Assembly (NCBI GenBank): GCA_007131235.1 | Contig: SLQY01000263.1 | Coordinates: 1 to 49,558, forward strand | Direction: 5' to 3' | DNA from: Wenzhouxiangella sp. | GTDB lineage: Bacteria > Pseudomonadota > Gammaproteobacteria > Xanthomonadales > Wenzhouxiangellaceae | Length of the DNA: 49,558 nucleotides | Part shown: positions 19,409 to 29,146 of the stretch, one piece after another | Numbering within the stretch: position 1 is the stretch's first letter | Layout: each line of letters begins with the position of its first letter | Translations under genes and position numbers: made by a program | The notes under the pieces: generated by a model | Told to the model about the DNA's origin: nothing | What the model saw: only the letters and a program-made list of their open reading frames with translations | Database searches by the model: none

Positions 19409-20647
19409 ATGAGCATGTTGTCGGAATACGAGCGCAAGATCCATCCGGATCAGCTGCAGCTCGGCCATTTCGTCATTCGAATGAGTATTCCCTGGCGGGA
19501 CACGCCGTTCCCGCTCGAAGGTGTTCGGGTGGTCGACCGACAGATCCTGGCCTGGATGCGTGAGCACTGCCAGTGGGTAGTGGTTGATCTCGAGCGCAGC
19601 CCCGGCGCCCGCGGGCTGGAACGCTATGGTTTGACTGACGCTGCACCCTCCAAGTCAGCCCGCTCGCCCAAGCTGGATGTCATTCGCCAGACCAAGATTG
19701 ATCCAGAAACACTACAGGCTGCATCGGCGCAATACGAAGCGCTGGACCAGCAGGTGCGCGATCTGGTGGCGAGCATGCGAGAAAGCGAGGTGCTGGATAC
19801 GGGCGCTGCCCGGGAGGTGGTCAGCGAGGTAGCTGCCAGCCTGGAAAGCAATCTGGCGGCGCTGGTGTGGTTGACCCGGATCAAGGACAAGGACCGTTAT
19901 ACGGCCCAGCACTGTATCAACGTCGCCGTGCTTGCCATTGGTCTGGCTCATGCCCTGGACTGGGAACGGGCGGATGTCGAAATGGCCGGTATGGCTGGCT
20001 TGTTGCATGATCTGGGCAAGACACTTCTGGATCCGGAAATTCTCAACAAGCCTGGTCGACTGACCCCCGAGGAATTCGAACACGTCAAGGCTCACACCGT
20101 GCTGGGTTTTGAAATGATTCGTGAGGACGACAACGTGCCCCTGGCCGTTGCTGACTCAATCCTGAGCCATCACGAGCGACCCGATGGCCACGGCTACCCG
20201 GGCGGCAAGAGCGAGCCCGAAATCAAACCCCTGGCCCGGCTGATTGCGGTGGTGGATGCCTACGATGCCATCACGTCGAATCGGGTCTATGACCCGGCCC
20301 GTTCGCACCACGCCGCGCTTGGAATCTTGTGGAAAGAGCGTGGCAAACAGTTTGACGGGCACATGGTTGAAGCCTTCATTCGCCTGATGGGATGGGTGTC
20401 GCCGGGAACGCTGGTCCGATTGAGCGATGGAGAGATAGCGGTGGTACTGGAGAGCAAGTCCGAGCGCGGTCTTCGCCCGTTGGTACGCCGCGTCCAGGCG
20501 CAGGCTGATCATCATGTCCTGGGCGAAATCGTTGACCTGGCGACATTGGAACCGGACGCCATTCAGCCAATGTTGAGAATAGCCGAAGTGCTGCCCGACG
20601 GTGCCGGAGGTATCGATACTCGTGATTTGCTGGCCAGTTTCGGTTGA
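19409..20647 (+). CDS. HD-GYP domain protein with N-terminal DUF3391-like region (c-di-GMP phosphodiesterase)
   Basis: LLHDLGKTLLDPEILNKPGRLTPEEFEHVKAHT and SHHERPDGHGYPGG; N-terminal region upstream of HD. Confidence 0.94.
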   Translation: MSMLSEYERKIHPDQLQLGHFVIRMSIPWRDTPFPLEGVRVVDRQILAWMREHCQWVVVDLERSPGARGLERYGLTDAAPSKSARSPKLDVIRQTKIDPETLQAASAQYEALDQQVRDLVASMRESEVLDTGAAREVVSEVAASLESNLAALVWLTRIKDKDRYTAQHCINVAVLAIGLAHALDWERADVEMAGMAGLLHDLGKTLLDPEILNKPGRLTPEEFEHVKAHTVLGFEMIREDDNVPLAVADSILSHHERPDGHGYPGGKSEPEIKPLARLIAVVDAYDAITSNRVYDPARSHHAALGILWKERGKQFDGHMVEAFIRLMGWVSPGTLVRLSDGEIAVVLESKSERGLRPLVRRVQAQADHHVLGEIVDLATLEPDAIQPMLRIAEVLPDGAGGIDTRDLLASFG

Positions 20648-20746
20648 CGCCGAATTGTTCAGCACGCGTTCTCGATTGGAGTTGAAACCTGCATTGAAAC
20701 GAGCAATGGAGTAAACTTGAAAGATTGACCGAGAGGGAACGGGATC

Positions 20747-21313
20747 GTGAGTCAGCTCGACCGCTTTCGCAAATTGCTGGGCCTGGTTACACCGGACGAG
20801 CGTCGTCAAACCGGTCGCGTGGATGCGCCTGAAGGAACGCGGGTGTTGATCATTGACGACTCACGCACGGTCGTGGCGGCCCTGAGTCATATGTTGCGAC
20901 AGAGCGGCTACGATCCGATTGGGGCAGGGGACGCTGAGCGGGGTCTTGAACTGGCCATCAGTGCCAAACCGCACTTGATCTTTCTCGATATCGTCTTGCC
21001 GGGACTGAATGGTTTTGCCGCCTTGCGCCGCTTGCGCAAGGATGAGAGGACCCAGAACATCCCGGTCATCATGATTAGCGGAAATCCCCAGGCTGCCGAG
21101 CGTTTCTACCTTGAGCGCATTGGTGCCGATGATTTCATGAAAAAGCCATTCGGCCGTGCCGAGGTCTTTACAAGGATTGAAAAGCTGGTCAAGCAGGGTG
21201 ATTTGCCGGCTCGGACTGATGATGCCGGCAAGACCAAGCCCGAGGTCGTCGATGACAAGCAGCGGATCAGTGATGACATGCCTGATCCCTTTGATCTTTC
21301 CCGGCAGCAGTGA
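20747..21313 (+). CDS. Single-domain response regulator (receiver, PilG-like)
   Basis: VLIIDDSRTVVAALSHMLRQ, LIFLDIVLPGLNGF, PVIMISG, MKKPFG; GTG start at 20747. Confidence 0.9.
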   Translation: MSQLDRFRKLLGLVTPDERRQTGRVDAPEGTRVLIIDDSRTVVAALSHMLRQSGYDPIGAGDAERGLELAISAKPHLIFLDIVLPGLNGFAALRRLRKDERTQNIPVIMISGNPQAAERFYLERIGADDFMKKPFGRAEVFTRIEKLVKQGDLPARTDDAGKTKPEVVDDKQRISDDMPDPFDLSRQQ

Positions 21314-21373
21314 TGACTTGTTGCGAAGACAAGGTTTCTTTCCGCTGGGTCCCCCAACACACCGGAGAAGGCG

Positions 21374-21583
21374 ATGACGCGTGATGAACTGATCAAGCGT
21401 CGCGCAGAGTTGCGCGAACGGATCGAGGCGATCAGGCGTGATCTGCGCAGTGGTCTGGAGCATGATCTCGAAGAGCAGGCCCAGCAGTTGGAAAACCACG
21501 ACACCCTGCTGGAAATCGCGCGCGTTGCCGAGGAAGAGCTGCTCAAGGTCGAAGCCGCAATCGCTGCGGCCACCGACGACTGA
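21374..21583 (+). CDS. Small coiled-coil-like hypothetical protein (69 aa)
   Basis: Charged helical sequence MTRDELIKRRAELRERIEAIRRDLRSGLEHDLEEQAQQLENHDTLLEIARVAEEELLKVEAAIAAATDD, compactly placed 5 bp upstream of the next CDS. Confidence 0.65.
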   Translation: MTRDELIKRRAELRERIEAIRRDLRSGLEHDLEEQAQQLENHDTLLEIARVAEEELLKVEAAIAAATDD

Positions 21584-21588
21584 ATAGC

Positions 21589-23394
21589 ATGTTCCAGGAC
21601 CTGCACATCGCCTTGGCGGTGCTGGTGGGGATGTTGTTGCTGTTTGTCAGCAACCGGCTACGGCTGGACCTGGTGGCCGTGCTCGGGTTACTGGCATTGA
21701 CCCTTTCCGGCGTGCTGACCAGTGCCGAGGCACTGGCCGGCTTCAGCGACCCTGTCGTATTGATGATAGCCGGCCTGTTCGTGGTGGGAGCCGGTCTGTT
21801 TCGTACCGGAGTGGCCGATGCGCTGGGGCGCCAGGTCGAGCGCCTGGCGGGGCAGGGGATACACCGACTGACCCTGGCCATCATGCTGGTCACTGCTTTT
21901 TTGTCGGCATTCCTGAGTTCAACGGGCACCGTGGCAGTGATGCTGCCGGTGGTGCTGGCGATCGCTAGACGGCGCCGGATCAGCCCTTCCAGACTGCTGA
22001 TGCCGCTGGCATTCGCTGCCCTGCTGGGCGGCATGCTGACCCTGATCGGCACGCCGCCAAACCTGATCGTCAGCGGACAACTGGAGCAGGCCGGCCTCGA
22101 GCCCCTGGGCTTTTTCTCGTTCACCTTGCCCGGCCTGGTCATGCTTGCGCTGGGCACGGTCAGCATGCTGATACTCGCTCCGCGCCTGGTGCCTGAGCGT
22201 AAGGGGCGGATAGCCGACGACGAACAGCCGGCCTGGAGCGAATTGTTCGAGCAGTACGGCCTGAAGGAGCGGATGGCCAGCCTGCGGGTGCCGGCCAACT
22301 CGGCGCTGGTCTGCTCAAACCTCACCGGCAGCGAGCTGCGCTCGAGCTTTGGTGTGACCGTGATGGCGATCATTTCGCATACCGATCGCGGCGGATTCAT
22401 CCATCGCGCCGGTGCCGATAGCGTGATCCACGCCGACGACGAGCTGATCGTGATCGGGCGCGAGCAAGACGTCGCCGAGGCGGCGACCCGGTATGGCCTC
22501 GAGCGACTGCCGAAGCCGGCCCAGCTGCCGCAACCGCTGGGGCTGGTTGATGCACTGGTACCGCCGCGCTCGGAGTTTATCGGGCGCAGCCTGCGCGAGC
22601 TCAGGCTGCGTAGCGGACTGGGAGTTACCGCCCTGGCTCAGCGCAGTGCCGGTGATGCCGGCCAGCCGGTTGACCTGGATCGGCCGTTGCAGGTTGGCGA
22701 TGCGCTGCTGCTGACCGGCAGCAGTCGCGGCTTGCAGCGGCTGTCGCATAGCCGTGGTCGCCTGGTGTTGCTGGGTGATCCGGAACGAGAGCAGGACCTG
22801 GACTGGCGCAAGGCACCCCTGGCCATCGCGATATTGCTGGGCATGATGCTGGCCATGACCTTTGGCTGGATGGCGAATGTCAGCGCGGTGCTGCTGGCCG
22901 CGGCACTGCTTGTTTTGACCAGGTGCCTGGACATGGAACAGGCCTATCGCTCGATCAACTTCGAGAGTGTCATCCTGATTGCTGCCATTCTGCCGATGGC
23001 CACGGCACTGGACAAGACCGGGGCCATGGCGATGGCCGCGGACGGCTTGATGGGCCTGACCGGCCAGGCCGGTCCACTGATGCTGATGGCGGCCTTGTTC
23101 GTGTTCACCGCCGGCTTGAGCCAGATCGTTTCCAATACCGCGACCACGGTGCTGGTTGCGCCGATTGCCATCCAGGCGGCCCTCACCCTCGGGGTCAATC
23201 CCCAAGCGGTGCTGATCACCGTCGCGATCGCTGCCTCGAGCGCGTTTGCCACTCCGGTGGCATCGCCAGTCAATACCCTGGTGCTCGGTGCCGGCGGTTA
23301 TCGCTTCACCGATTTCGCTCGGGTTGGCATTCCCCTGCAGCTGGTTCTGCTGGCGGCAACCCTGGTGGTCGTGCCCTGGTTGTTCCCGCTATGA
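21589..23394 (+). CDS. SLC13-family permease with cytoplasmic TrkA-C-like (RCK_C) domains
   Basis: FSSTGTVAVMLPVVLAIARRRRISPSRLLMPLAFAALLGGMLTLIGTPPNLIVSG, two regulatory domains in the middle, second permease half. Confidence 0.93.
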   Translation: MFQDLHIALAVLVGMLLLFVSNRLRLDLVAVLGLLALTLSGVLTSAEALAGFSDPVVLMIAGLFVVGAGLFRTGVADALGRQVERLAGQGIHRLTLAIMLVTAFLSAFLSSTGTVAVMLPVVLAIARRRRISPSRLLMPLAFAALLGGMLTLIGTPPNLIVSGQLEQAGLEPLGFFSFTLPGLVMLALGTVSMLILAPRLVPERKGRIADDEQPAWSELFEQYGLKERMASLRVPANSALVCSNLTGSELRSSFGVTVMAIISHTDRGGFIHRAGADSVIHADDELIVIGREQDVAEAATRYGLERLPKPAQLPQPLGLVDALVPPRSEFIGRSLRELRLRSGLGVTALAQRSAGDAGQPVDLDRPLQVGDALLLTGSSRGLQRLSHSRGRLVLLGDPEREQDLDWRKAPLAIAILLGMMLAMTFGWMANVSAVLLAAALLVLTRCLDMEQAYRSINFESVILIAAILPMATALDKTGAMAMAADGLMGLTGQAGPLMLMAALFVFTAGLSQIVSNTATTVLVAPIAIQAALTLGVNPQAVLITVAIAASSAFATPVASPVNTLVLGAGGYRFTDFARVGIPLQLVLLAATLVVVPWLFPL

Positions 23395-24137
23395 GTCGCA
23401 AGCCCGGCAAGCACGACCCGATCGAGTATCAGCCCCAGGAGAAATTGAAATTCCCGCAGTTCATGCTGTTTCTCGTCGGCATGCCGGTCAAGGCCCGGCA
23501 GAGCGTAATCCACACTACACCGTGGTTGACCTGGAGCCTGGCGAGCGCCATTGCCTTGACAAGCTGCCTGGTGTGGTACGCGCCCAACCACGAAGCGCTG
23601 GCCGAATGGCTGGTTTACCGGCCCGATGCGGCCGGACTGCGTTGGTGGACCGGTCTGCTCTGCCATCCCCTCGTCCATGGCAACTGGCTGCACCTGGCCG
23701 GCAACTTGTACTTCCTGGTGCTTTTTGGCCGCAATATCGAGTGTTGCTTTGGTCGACGGCGCCTGTTCGGGCTGTTTTTGATCTCGGCTGTGACCGGCGC
23801 ATTGCTGCATGGGGCTGTCAGCGGCACTGGCCTGATCGGGGCCAGTGGTGGCGTGTTCGGCGTGCTGGTTTTTTACGTGTGCCGATATCCGCACGCACGT
23901 GTCATCTGGTTGCCTTTCGGATTCATTGCCCGAGCCGCGATGCTGGTCTGGGCCCGGCAGTTTCTCAGCAAGGGCTTTCCCGTGACCATTTACCTGGCGA
24001 TATACGGCGGTTTCCAGTTGCTCGTGCTCTACGAGCAGCTGTTCCTGGACGGGCGCGTGTCAGCCCTGGCCCATCTCGGCGGCGGGTTGGCCGGCCTGCT
24101 GATCTGGTTAGCCTGGCGAAAGGATTGGCTGCCCTGA
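23391..24137 (+). CDS. Rhomboid-family intramembrane serine protease
   Basis: HPLVHGNWLHLAGNLYFLVLFGRNIE, catalytic GASGGVFG, LAHLGGGLAGLL; start overlaps the SLC13 stop (ATGA). Confidence 0.9.
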   Translation: MSRKPGKHDPIEYQPQEKLKFPQFMLFLVGMPVKARQSVIHTTPWLTWSLASAIALTSCLVWYAPNHEALAEWLVYRPDAAGLRWWTGLLCHPLVHGNWLHLAGNLYFLVLFGRNIECCFGRRRLFGLFLISAVTGALLHGAVSGTGLIGASGGVFGVLVFYVCRYPHARVIWLPFGFIARAAMLVWARQFLSKGFPVTIYLAIYGGFQLLVLYEQLFLDGRVSALAHLGGGLAGLLIWLAWRKDWLP

Positions 24138-24138
24138 G

Positions 24139-25017
24139 CTACAGGGTGCGTCCGCGGTGCCTTTCCCTGTCTGTTGCGCCGATATCCGTGTCCAGCTCGA
24201 TCACGTTGTCGCGGCCTTCGTGCAAGTAGCGGATCGACACTTTCTCGCCAGCCGGCGTGTTGCTCACCAACTCCAGGAAAGTCAGGGGTGTGGGTGGAAC
24301 GCTGCCGTTGACCTCCACGATCAGGGCGCCGGGCTGAATGCCCGAAAGTGAGGCCATGGTATTGACCGAACTGACCAGCACCCCCGGCTGGTCAGAGAGT
24401 TGAAGGGCTTCGCGCAGCTCGCGACTGGCCGGCATGACCGTGATGCCCACAGCGGTGACGACGTCGTCATCGCCCAGTCCTTCAAAGGGAATGTCCTCGC
24501 CGGCTTCGAGAATGTCGGGAGCAACGAGGATGGATGCCCCGGTACGCACCGCCATGGCCAGGCCGTCACTGGGCCGGGTGTCAATGCGCTTGATCTCGTC
24601 GCTGCCGCTGACAGAGATTTCCAGTGCCCCCAGGTAGGTCCCGTCTCGCAGTTCATCGACGATTACCCGCTCCAGGGTTCCTCCGAGTCCGTCGAGCAGG
24701 TTGACCAGCAGGTCGTGGGTCAGCGGTCGGGGTGACTCGACGCCGCGCTGGGCCATGACAATTGCCCGGGCCTCGTTGGGTCCGATGAAAATCGGCACGA
24801 TACTGCCGGATTGTGGCTCGCGCAGCAGCACAACCGGAGTGCCGGTGAACGGTACGATGCCGACCGAGGCCAGCTCCACAGGAATCAGTTGATCGCTGTC
24901 GACTGCCAGGCTGCGCGCCTGAACCGCAGGCGTACGACCCGTCAGGGTGGAGGCCAACATGAGCGTTGCGACCAGCAGCAGGCCAAGGATGAAGAAGCGG
25001 TGCGCGCGAGATGCCAT
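24139..25017 (-). CDS. Membrane-anchored/secreted bifunctional nuclease (DUF151) domain + PDZ domain protein
   Basis: N-terminal hydrophobic FFILGLLLVATLMLAS; DUF151 core PVVLLREPQSGSIVPIFIGPNEARAIVMAQRGVESPRPLTHDLL...IDTRPSDGLAMAVRTGA; C-terminal PDZ-like GVLVSSVNTMASLSGIQPGALIVEVNG. Confidence 0.85.
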   Translation of the reverse strand: MASRAHRFFILGLLLVATLMLASTLTGRTPAVQARSLAVDSDQLIPVELASVGIVPFTGTPVVLLREPQSGSIVPIFIGPNEARAIVMAQRGVESPRPLTHDLLVNLLDGLGGTLERVIVDELRDGTYLGALEISVSGSDEIKRIDTRPSDGLAMAVRTGASILVAPDILEAGEDIPFEGLGDDDVVTAVGITVMPASRELREALQLSDQPGVLVSSVNTMASLSGIQPGALIVEVNGSVPPTPLTFLELVSNTPAGEKVSIRYLHEGRDNVIELDTDIGATDRERHRGRTL

Positions 25018-25122
25018 GGCAAAAATCCTGTTCGATTATCAACAGACTAACGCGCCCGAGGTGAAATTTGGCGAAAACCGCGTTACGCTGCCGACTCCTG
25101 CGCTCGCCCCGGACTGGAATCC

Positions 25123-26508
25123 ATGGTTGCCTTGACACTGACTTTGTATCTTGTGGCCTTGCTCGGCATCGGCATCTGGGCCCAGCGCCGGGTTGGCGAC
25201 AGTGAAGATTTTCACCTGGCCGGGCGGCGTATGGGGCCGGTCATTGCGGCCCTCAGTGCATCGGCCAGCTCATCTTCTGCCTGGACACTGCTCGGCATGA
25301 GCGGAGCAGCCTATGCCTGGGGCCTGCAAGCGATCTGGCTGGTTCCGGCGGTGGTATCCGGGTTTTTCATCAATTGGGTGTTCATTGCGCCGCGCCTGCA
25401 GCCGGCCAGTCATGCCAGTCAGGCGCTCACTCTGGTCGAGTTTCTGGGGCAGGGCACGCGTGCTCAACATGAGTCGGCCCTGCGGATCGTGGGTGCTCTC
25501 ATCATCCTGTTCTGTTTCACGCTCTACGTGGCTTCGCAGTTTCAGGCGGCAGGAACAGCCATCAGTACGGCCTTGCCGATAACATCGACCGTGGCCATGG
25601 TGGCCGGCGCGATGATCGTGATCGCCTATGTGTTCATGGGCGGATTCTGGGCTGCCAGCGTGACTGACGCATTGCAAGGCCTGATGATGCTGGCCGTGGC
25701 CTTGATTTTACCGGCTGCCGCCCTGGCCGCTGTCGGCGGTCCTGCTGCCTTGTGGCAGGGGCTGGTTGCGCTCGACGATCCGGGCCTGTTGCGCCTGGTC
25801 GACCAGCCCAGCTTGTTGCTGGCCATGGTATTCGTGGCCGGGTTGTTCGGGATCGGTCTGGGTTATCCCGGCCAGCCCCACGTGGTCAATCGTTTCATGG
25901 CGCTGGCGTCGGCTGACCAGGTTCGATTTGCCCGCAACGTGGCCCTGGGCTGGGCAGTGATGATCTACATCGGCATGGTCATCGTGGGCTGGTCCGGACG
26001 CGTTCTGCTGCCCGAGCTGGCTTCGGGTGAATCGGCCTTGCTGGTGCTGGCGGTTGATTTGCTGCCGGCCGTAATGGGCGGCTTGATCACCGGTGGAGTC
26101 CTGGCAGCCATCATGTCAACGTCCGATAGCCAGTTGCTGGTGGCCGGCAGCGCGGTCAGTCACGACCTCAGGCGGGGGCGGATCTCGTTGTTCGCCGATC
26201 GCCTTGTCATCGTGCTGCTGGGAGTGGCGGCGCTGGGTCTGGCCCTGTTCTTTCCGGCCACGATCTTTGACCGGGTACTGTTTGCCTGGCAGGTGCTTGG
26301 CAATGCCTTCGGTCCGCTGCTGATCGTGCTTTTGTTTGTCGGGCCAGTGGATGGTCGCTACCGGCTTGCTGCCATGCTGACCGGGGCGTTACTGACGGTC
26401 CTGATCAGTTTCGCGCCGCAGGCCCCGGGCAACGCCGTTGAGCGGCTGTTGCCCTTTTTCCTGGCCCTGGTGCTGGCCTGGTTGGGGGCTCGGCCAGCTC
26501 GGGCTTGA
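25123..26508 (+). CDS. Sodium:solute symporter (SSS family, PutP-like)
   Basis: DFHLAGRRMGPVIAALSASASSSSAWTLLGMSGAAYAWGLQAIW, GLGYPGQPHVVNRFMAL, MSTSDSQLLVAGSAVSHDL. Confidence 0.92.
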   Translation: MVALTLTLYLVALLGIGIWAQRRVGDSEDFHLAGRRMGPVIAALSASASSSSAWTLLGMSGAAYAWGLQAIWLVPAVVSGFFINWVFIAPRLQPASHASQALTLVEFLGQGTRAQHESALRIVGALIILFCFTLYVASQFQAAGTAISTALPITSTVAMVAGAMIVIAYVFMGGFWAASVTDALQGLMMLAVALILPAAALAAVGGPAALWQGLVALDDPGLLRLVDQPSLLLAMVFVAGLFGIGLGYPGQPHVVNRFMALASADQVRFARNVALGWAVMIYIGMVIVGWSGRVLLPELASGESALLVLAVDLLPAVMGGLITGGVLAAIMSTSDSQLLVAGSAVSHDLRRGRISLFADRLVIVLLGVAALGLALFFPATIFDRVLFAWQVLGNAFGPLLIVLLFVGPVDGRYRLAAMLTGALLTVLISFAPQAPGNAVERLLPFFLALVLAWLGARPARA

Positions 26509-26511
26509 TCG

Positions 26512-26536
26512 CCAGGCCCCGCTGAGCGGGACCTGG
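26512..26536. terminator. Hairpin between convergent symporter and flotillin genes; probable bidirectional terminator
   Basis: CCAGGCCCCGC-TGA-GCGGGACCTGG, 10/11 bp stem in a 47-bp convergent gap. Confidence 0.55.
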
Positions 26537-26555
26537 TGCTTTCTGCCCTGTTGGC

Positions 26556-28346
26556 TTACTCGGATCCGTCCTTGTCAGGATCTTCGCGTCGACGGCGACT
26601 CGATGCCTTGTTCGCGCTCGCATCGTTTGATCTTGACGGCTTTGCCGCATCGGATGTTTTCTTGTTGCCGCCATTATCCGCCGCGCTCCTGGTCTTGGCC
26701 TGGCCCTGGCCGTTTCCGCCGACCATGCCGCTGAGATCGGCCAGGTCGCCCAGTCCGACTTCGCTGAGCAGGGAGTCGACCAGCGGACGCTGGGCCCGGT
26801 AGCGCAAGGCCTGATCGACAACCGAGCGGGCCAGATTGCCATCGCCGCCTGAACCGCTGCCGCCGTCATCGCCACCCGAACTGTGCTGGTTCATGCCACG
26901 CACATCGATGATCTTGATGCCGTCGATACGCTCCATCGGCTTGACCGACTGTTCGATGATGGCCGGCAGATTCTTGAGCATCTCCAGTCGAATCTCCAGG
27001 GCGATCTGGTCGGGACTGAGTGCGTTGCGGGCCTCGTTGATGGCGCGCTGGCCTTCTGCTTCGACCCGGTAGCGTTCTTCATCAGCCTGGGCGCGGATGC
27101 GAACGGCATCGGCTTCACCGGTAGCCGCTACGCGCATCGCTTCGGCCCGGTCGTCCGCGGCCTGCTTCTCGGCTTCGGCAGCGACGGTCAGCTTGATGGC
27201 ATCCTTTTCGGCATCCTCGCGAGCCTGGACCAGTCGAACCTGGCGAGCACGTTCGGCCGATGCGGTTTCGCGCACGGTCTTGACTTCTTCTTCGGCGCTG
27301 ACTGCCTTGGCTCGGGCCAGGTCGGCCTCGGCACGGGCCGCGGACTCCTCGCGCGACTTCTCGGAAACGGCAATTTCACGTTCCTGTTCGGCGATTCGCA
27401 CCATCCGCTCGCGCTCGATCTGGCGTTGTTCGATCTGGCGTTGCTGCTCGATCTCGGCTTCACGAATGGAGCGATCGGCCTCGATCGTCGCTTCTTCGGC
27501 CTCCCGGCGACGTTCGGCTTCCTGGCGGGCGATGTTGGAACGGGTCTCGGCCGCTCGAACCTTGACCTCCTGGTCGCGGGACAACTGGGCGTACTCGTTG
27601 TCACGGTTGATCTGCAGCGACTTCTGCTTGGTTTCCAGGTCCTTCAGCTCGATCTGGATCTTGGTGTCGCGCTCGATGTCGTTACGTTCCTTGCGCCGAC
27701 GTTCGATCTCCTGGGTCAGCTTGGTCAGACCCTGGGCGTCAAAGGCATTTTGCGGGTTGAAAAAGTCCGAAGGGGTCTGGTCAAGACCGGTCAGCGAGAC
27801 CGATTCCAGCTCCAGACCATTCTTGTGCAGATCTTCGGCAACGGCAACCTGGACTTTCTGGGCAAAGTCGACCCGGTTCTCATGCAGCTCCTCCATGCTC
27901 ATGCCGGCGGCCACGGCGCGCAACGCATCGACGAACTTGCCTTCGACCAGTTCCTTCAGCAGGGTGGGCTCCATGGTCCGTCGGCCCAGGGTCTGGGCTG
28001 CAGTGGAAATGGCCTCGGCATCCGGTTTGACCCGGACGTAGAACTCGGCCTGGACATCGACGCGCATCCGGTCTCGGGTAATCAGCGCGCCTTCGCGCTG
28101 CCGCACGACCTCGAGCTTGAGGGTGTTCATGTTGACCGGGATGATGTCGTGCAGCACTGGCAGCACCAGTGCGCCGCCATCACGAACTACCTTTTCACCG
28201 CCCATGCCAGTGCGCACAAAGGCGACCTCCTTACTGGCCCGGTTGTACAGACGGGCAAAGATCAGCCCAAGCAGGAACAGTCCGCCGAGAACAACGATTA
28301 CGGGCACGGCCAGTGCCGTGAGATTCAGATCCATTACTGTATTCAC
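26556..28346 (-). CDS. Flotillin/SPFH-family protein (YqiK-like)
   Basis: N-terminal TM, band-7 domain (EVAFVRTGMGGEKVVRDGGALVLPVLHDIIPVNMNTLKLEV), long E/A/R-rich coiled coil, C-terminal Gly/Ser-rich tail. Confidence 0.92.
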   Translation of the reverse strand: MNTVMDLNLTALAVPVIVVLGGLFLLGLIFARLYNRASKEVAFVRTGMGGEKVVRDGGALVLPVLHDIIPVNMNTLKLEVVRQREGALITRDRMRVDVQAEFYVRVKPDAEAISTAAQTLGRRTMEPTLLKELVEGKFVDALRAVAAGMSMEELHENRVDFAQKVQVAVAEDLHKNGLELESVSLTGLDQTPSDFFNPQNAFDAQGLTKLTQEIERRRKERNDIERDTKIQIELKDLETKQKSLQINRDNEYAQLSRDQEVKVRAAETRSNIARQEAERRREAEEATIEADRSIREAEIEQQRQIEQRQIERERMVRIAEQEREIAVSEKSREESAARAEADLARAKAVSAEEEVKTVRETASAERARQVRLVQAREDAEKDAIKLTVAAEAEKQAADDRAEAMRVAATGEADAVRIRAQADEERYRVEAEGQRAINEARNALSPDQIALEIRLEMLKNLPAIIEQSVKPMERIDGIKIIDVRGMNQHSSGGDDGGSGSGGDGNLARSVVDQALRYRAQRPLVDSLLSEVGLGDLADLSGMVGGNGQGQAKTRSAADNGGNKKTSDAAKPSRSNDASANKASSRRRREDPDKDGSE

Positions 28347-28420
28347 TCCCTAAGGTTGGTTGATATCAGGCTGATCAGCGTGCAAGCCACTCGGATGCAG
28401 CCAATGCTAGTCAATCGGTT

Positions 28421-29146
28421 TCAGCGCTCATTCTCCGCCACCAGGGCGGCGTTGGGGTTGGGTATCGCGGTGAAGCGACCGTTGATTCTTCGAACCAGGA
28501 GAACCAGGCTGCCCCGTTCCAGCACCTGGTCATCTTCCTCCGGCTCCACCATGACATAGTGCGTTGTTCGGAAGCGGTCGGCCAGGCGTGCCTGGGCAGG
28601 CAGATCGCGCCGGGCGTTGCCACCAACAATCACCGCGGTCTTGCCAATGAAGGTGGCGGTGCTGACTGCGCTGGTTTCTTCCTTTGGCAACACTCGGGCC
28701 AGGGCACCGGTGCACCAGCGCACCAGTGGCAGGGTCAGGAAAAACACCGCGGGTGCGGCAACAACGCCTGGTGCTGCCATGCCAACGGTCTGCCGCAATA
28801 TCGACTGGCCGATCAGGCCGCACAGGCCGAATATCATCAGGAAGATGACCAGTACCATCAGCACGGGTACCTTGCCGATATACAGCCACGCCAGCACGCG
28901 GCCGATCATGCTGCCGTCCGGCGAGCCGCTGCCCTCCAGCCCGCTGGTCGTATCGCCGGTGGTCAGGTCGCCGAAATCGATGATGTCGTCGGGCATGTCA
29001 ACGCTGGAAATGACAAAGTCATCGACAACGTCGTTGACACCCAGCCCATTGAACAGGGCCACGATTTCGAAAACGAACAGTCCGGCCATGACCAGCAGCG
29101 CTGCCGTGAAGGGCAGGCTGCCGGGGGCCAGGAAGTACTCGATCAC
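28421..29146 (-). CDS. YqiJ/OB-fold-like membrane protein
   Basis: MIEYFLAPGSLPFTAALLVMAGLFVFEIVALFNGLGVNDVVDD, several TMs, C-terminal OB-like GKTAVIVGGNARRDLPAQARLADRFRTTHYVMVEPEEDDQVLERGSLVLLV; adjacent to flotillin. Confidence 0.85.
   Translation of the reverse strand: MIEYFLAPGSLPFTAALLVMAGLFVFEIVALFNGLGVNDVVDDFVISSVDMPDDIIDFGDLTTGDTTSGLEGSGSPDGSMIGRVLAWLYIGKVPVLMVLVIFLMIFGLCGLIGQSILRQTVGMAAPGVVAAPAVFFLTLPLVRWCTGALARVLPKEETSAVSTATFIGKTAVIVGGNARRDLPAQARLADRFRTTHYVMVEPEEDDQVLERGSLVLLVRRINGRFTAIPNPNAALVAENER

Noticed and set aside
22923-23390. Upstream extension of the rhomboid ORF (404-aa version)
   Set aside because: Overlaps the SLC13 coding region out of frame; the ATG at 23391 overlapping the SLC13 stop is the natural start.
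26883-28559. 558-aa plus-strand ORF opposite flotillin
   Set aside because: Mirror of the flotillin coding strand with repetitive Leu/Gly/Phe patterns derived from the antisense of E/A/R coiled-coil codons; no recognisable domain.
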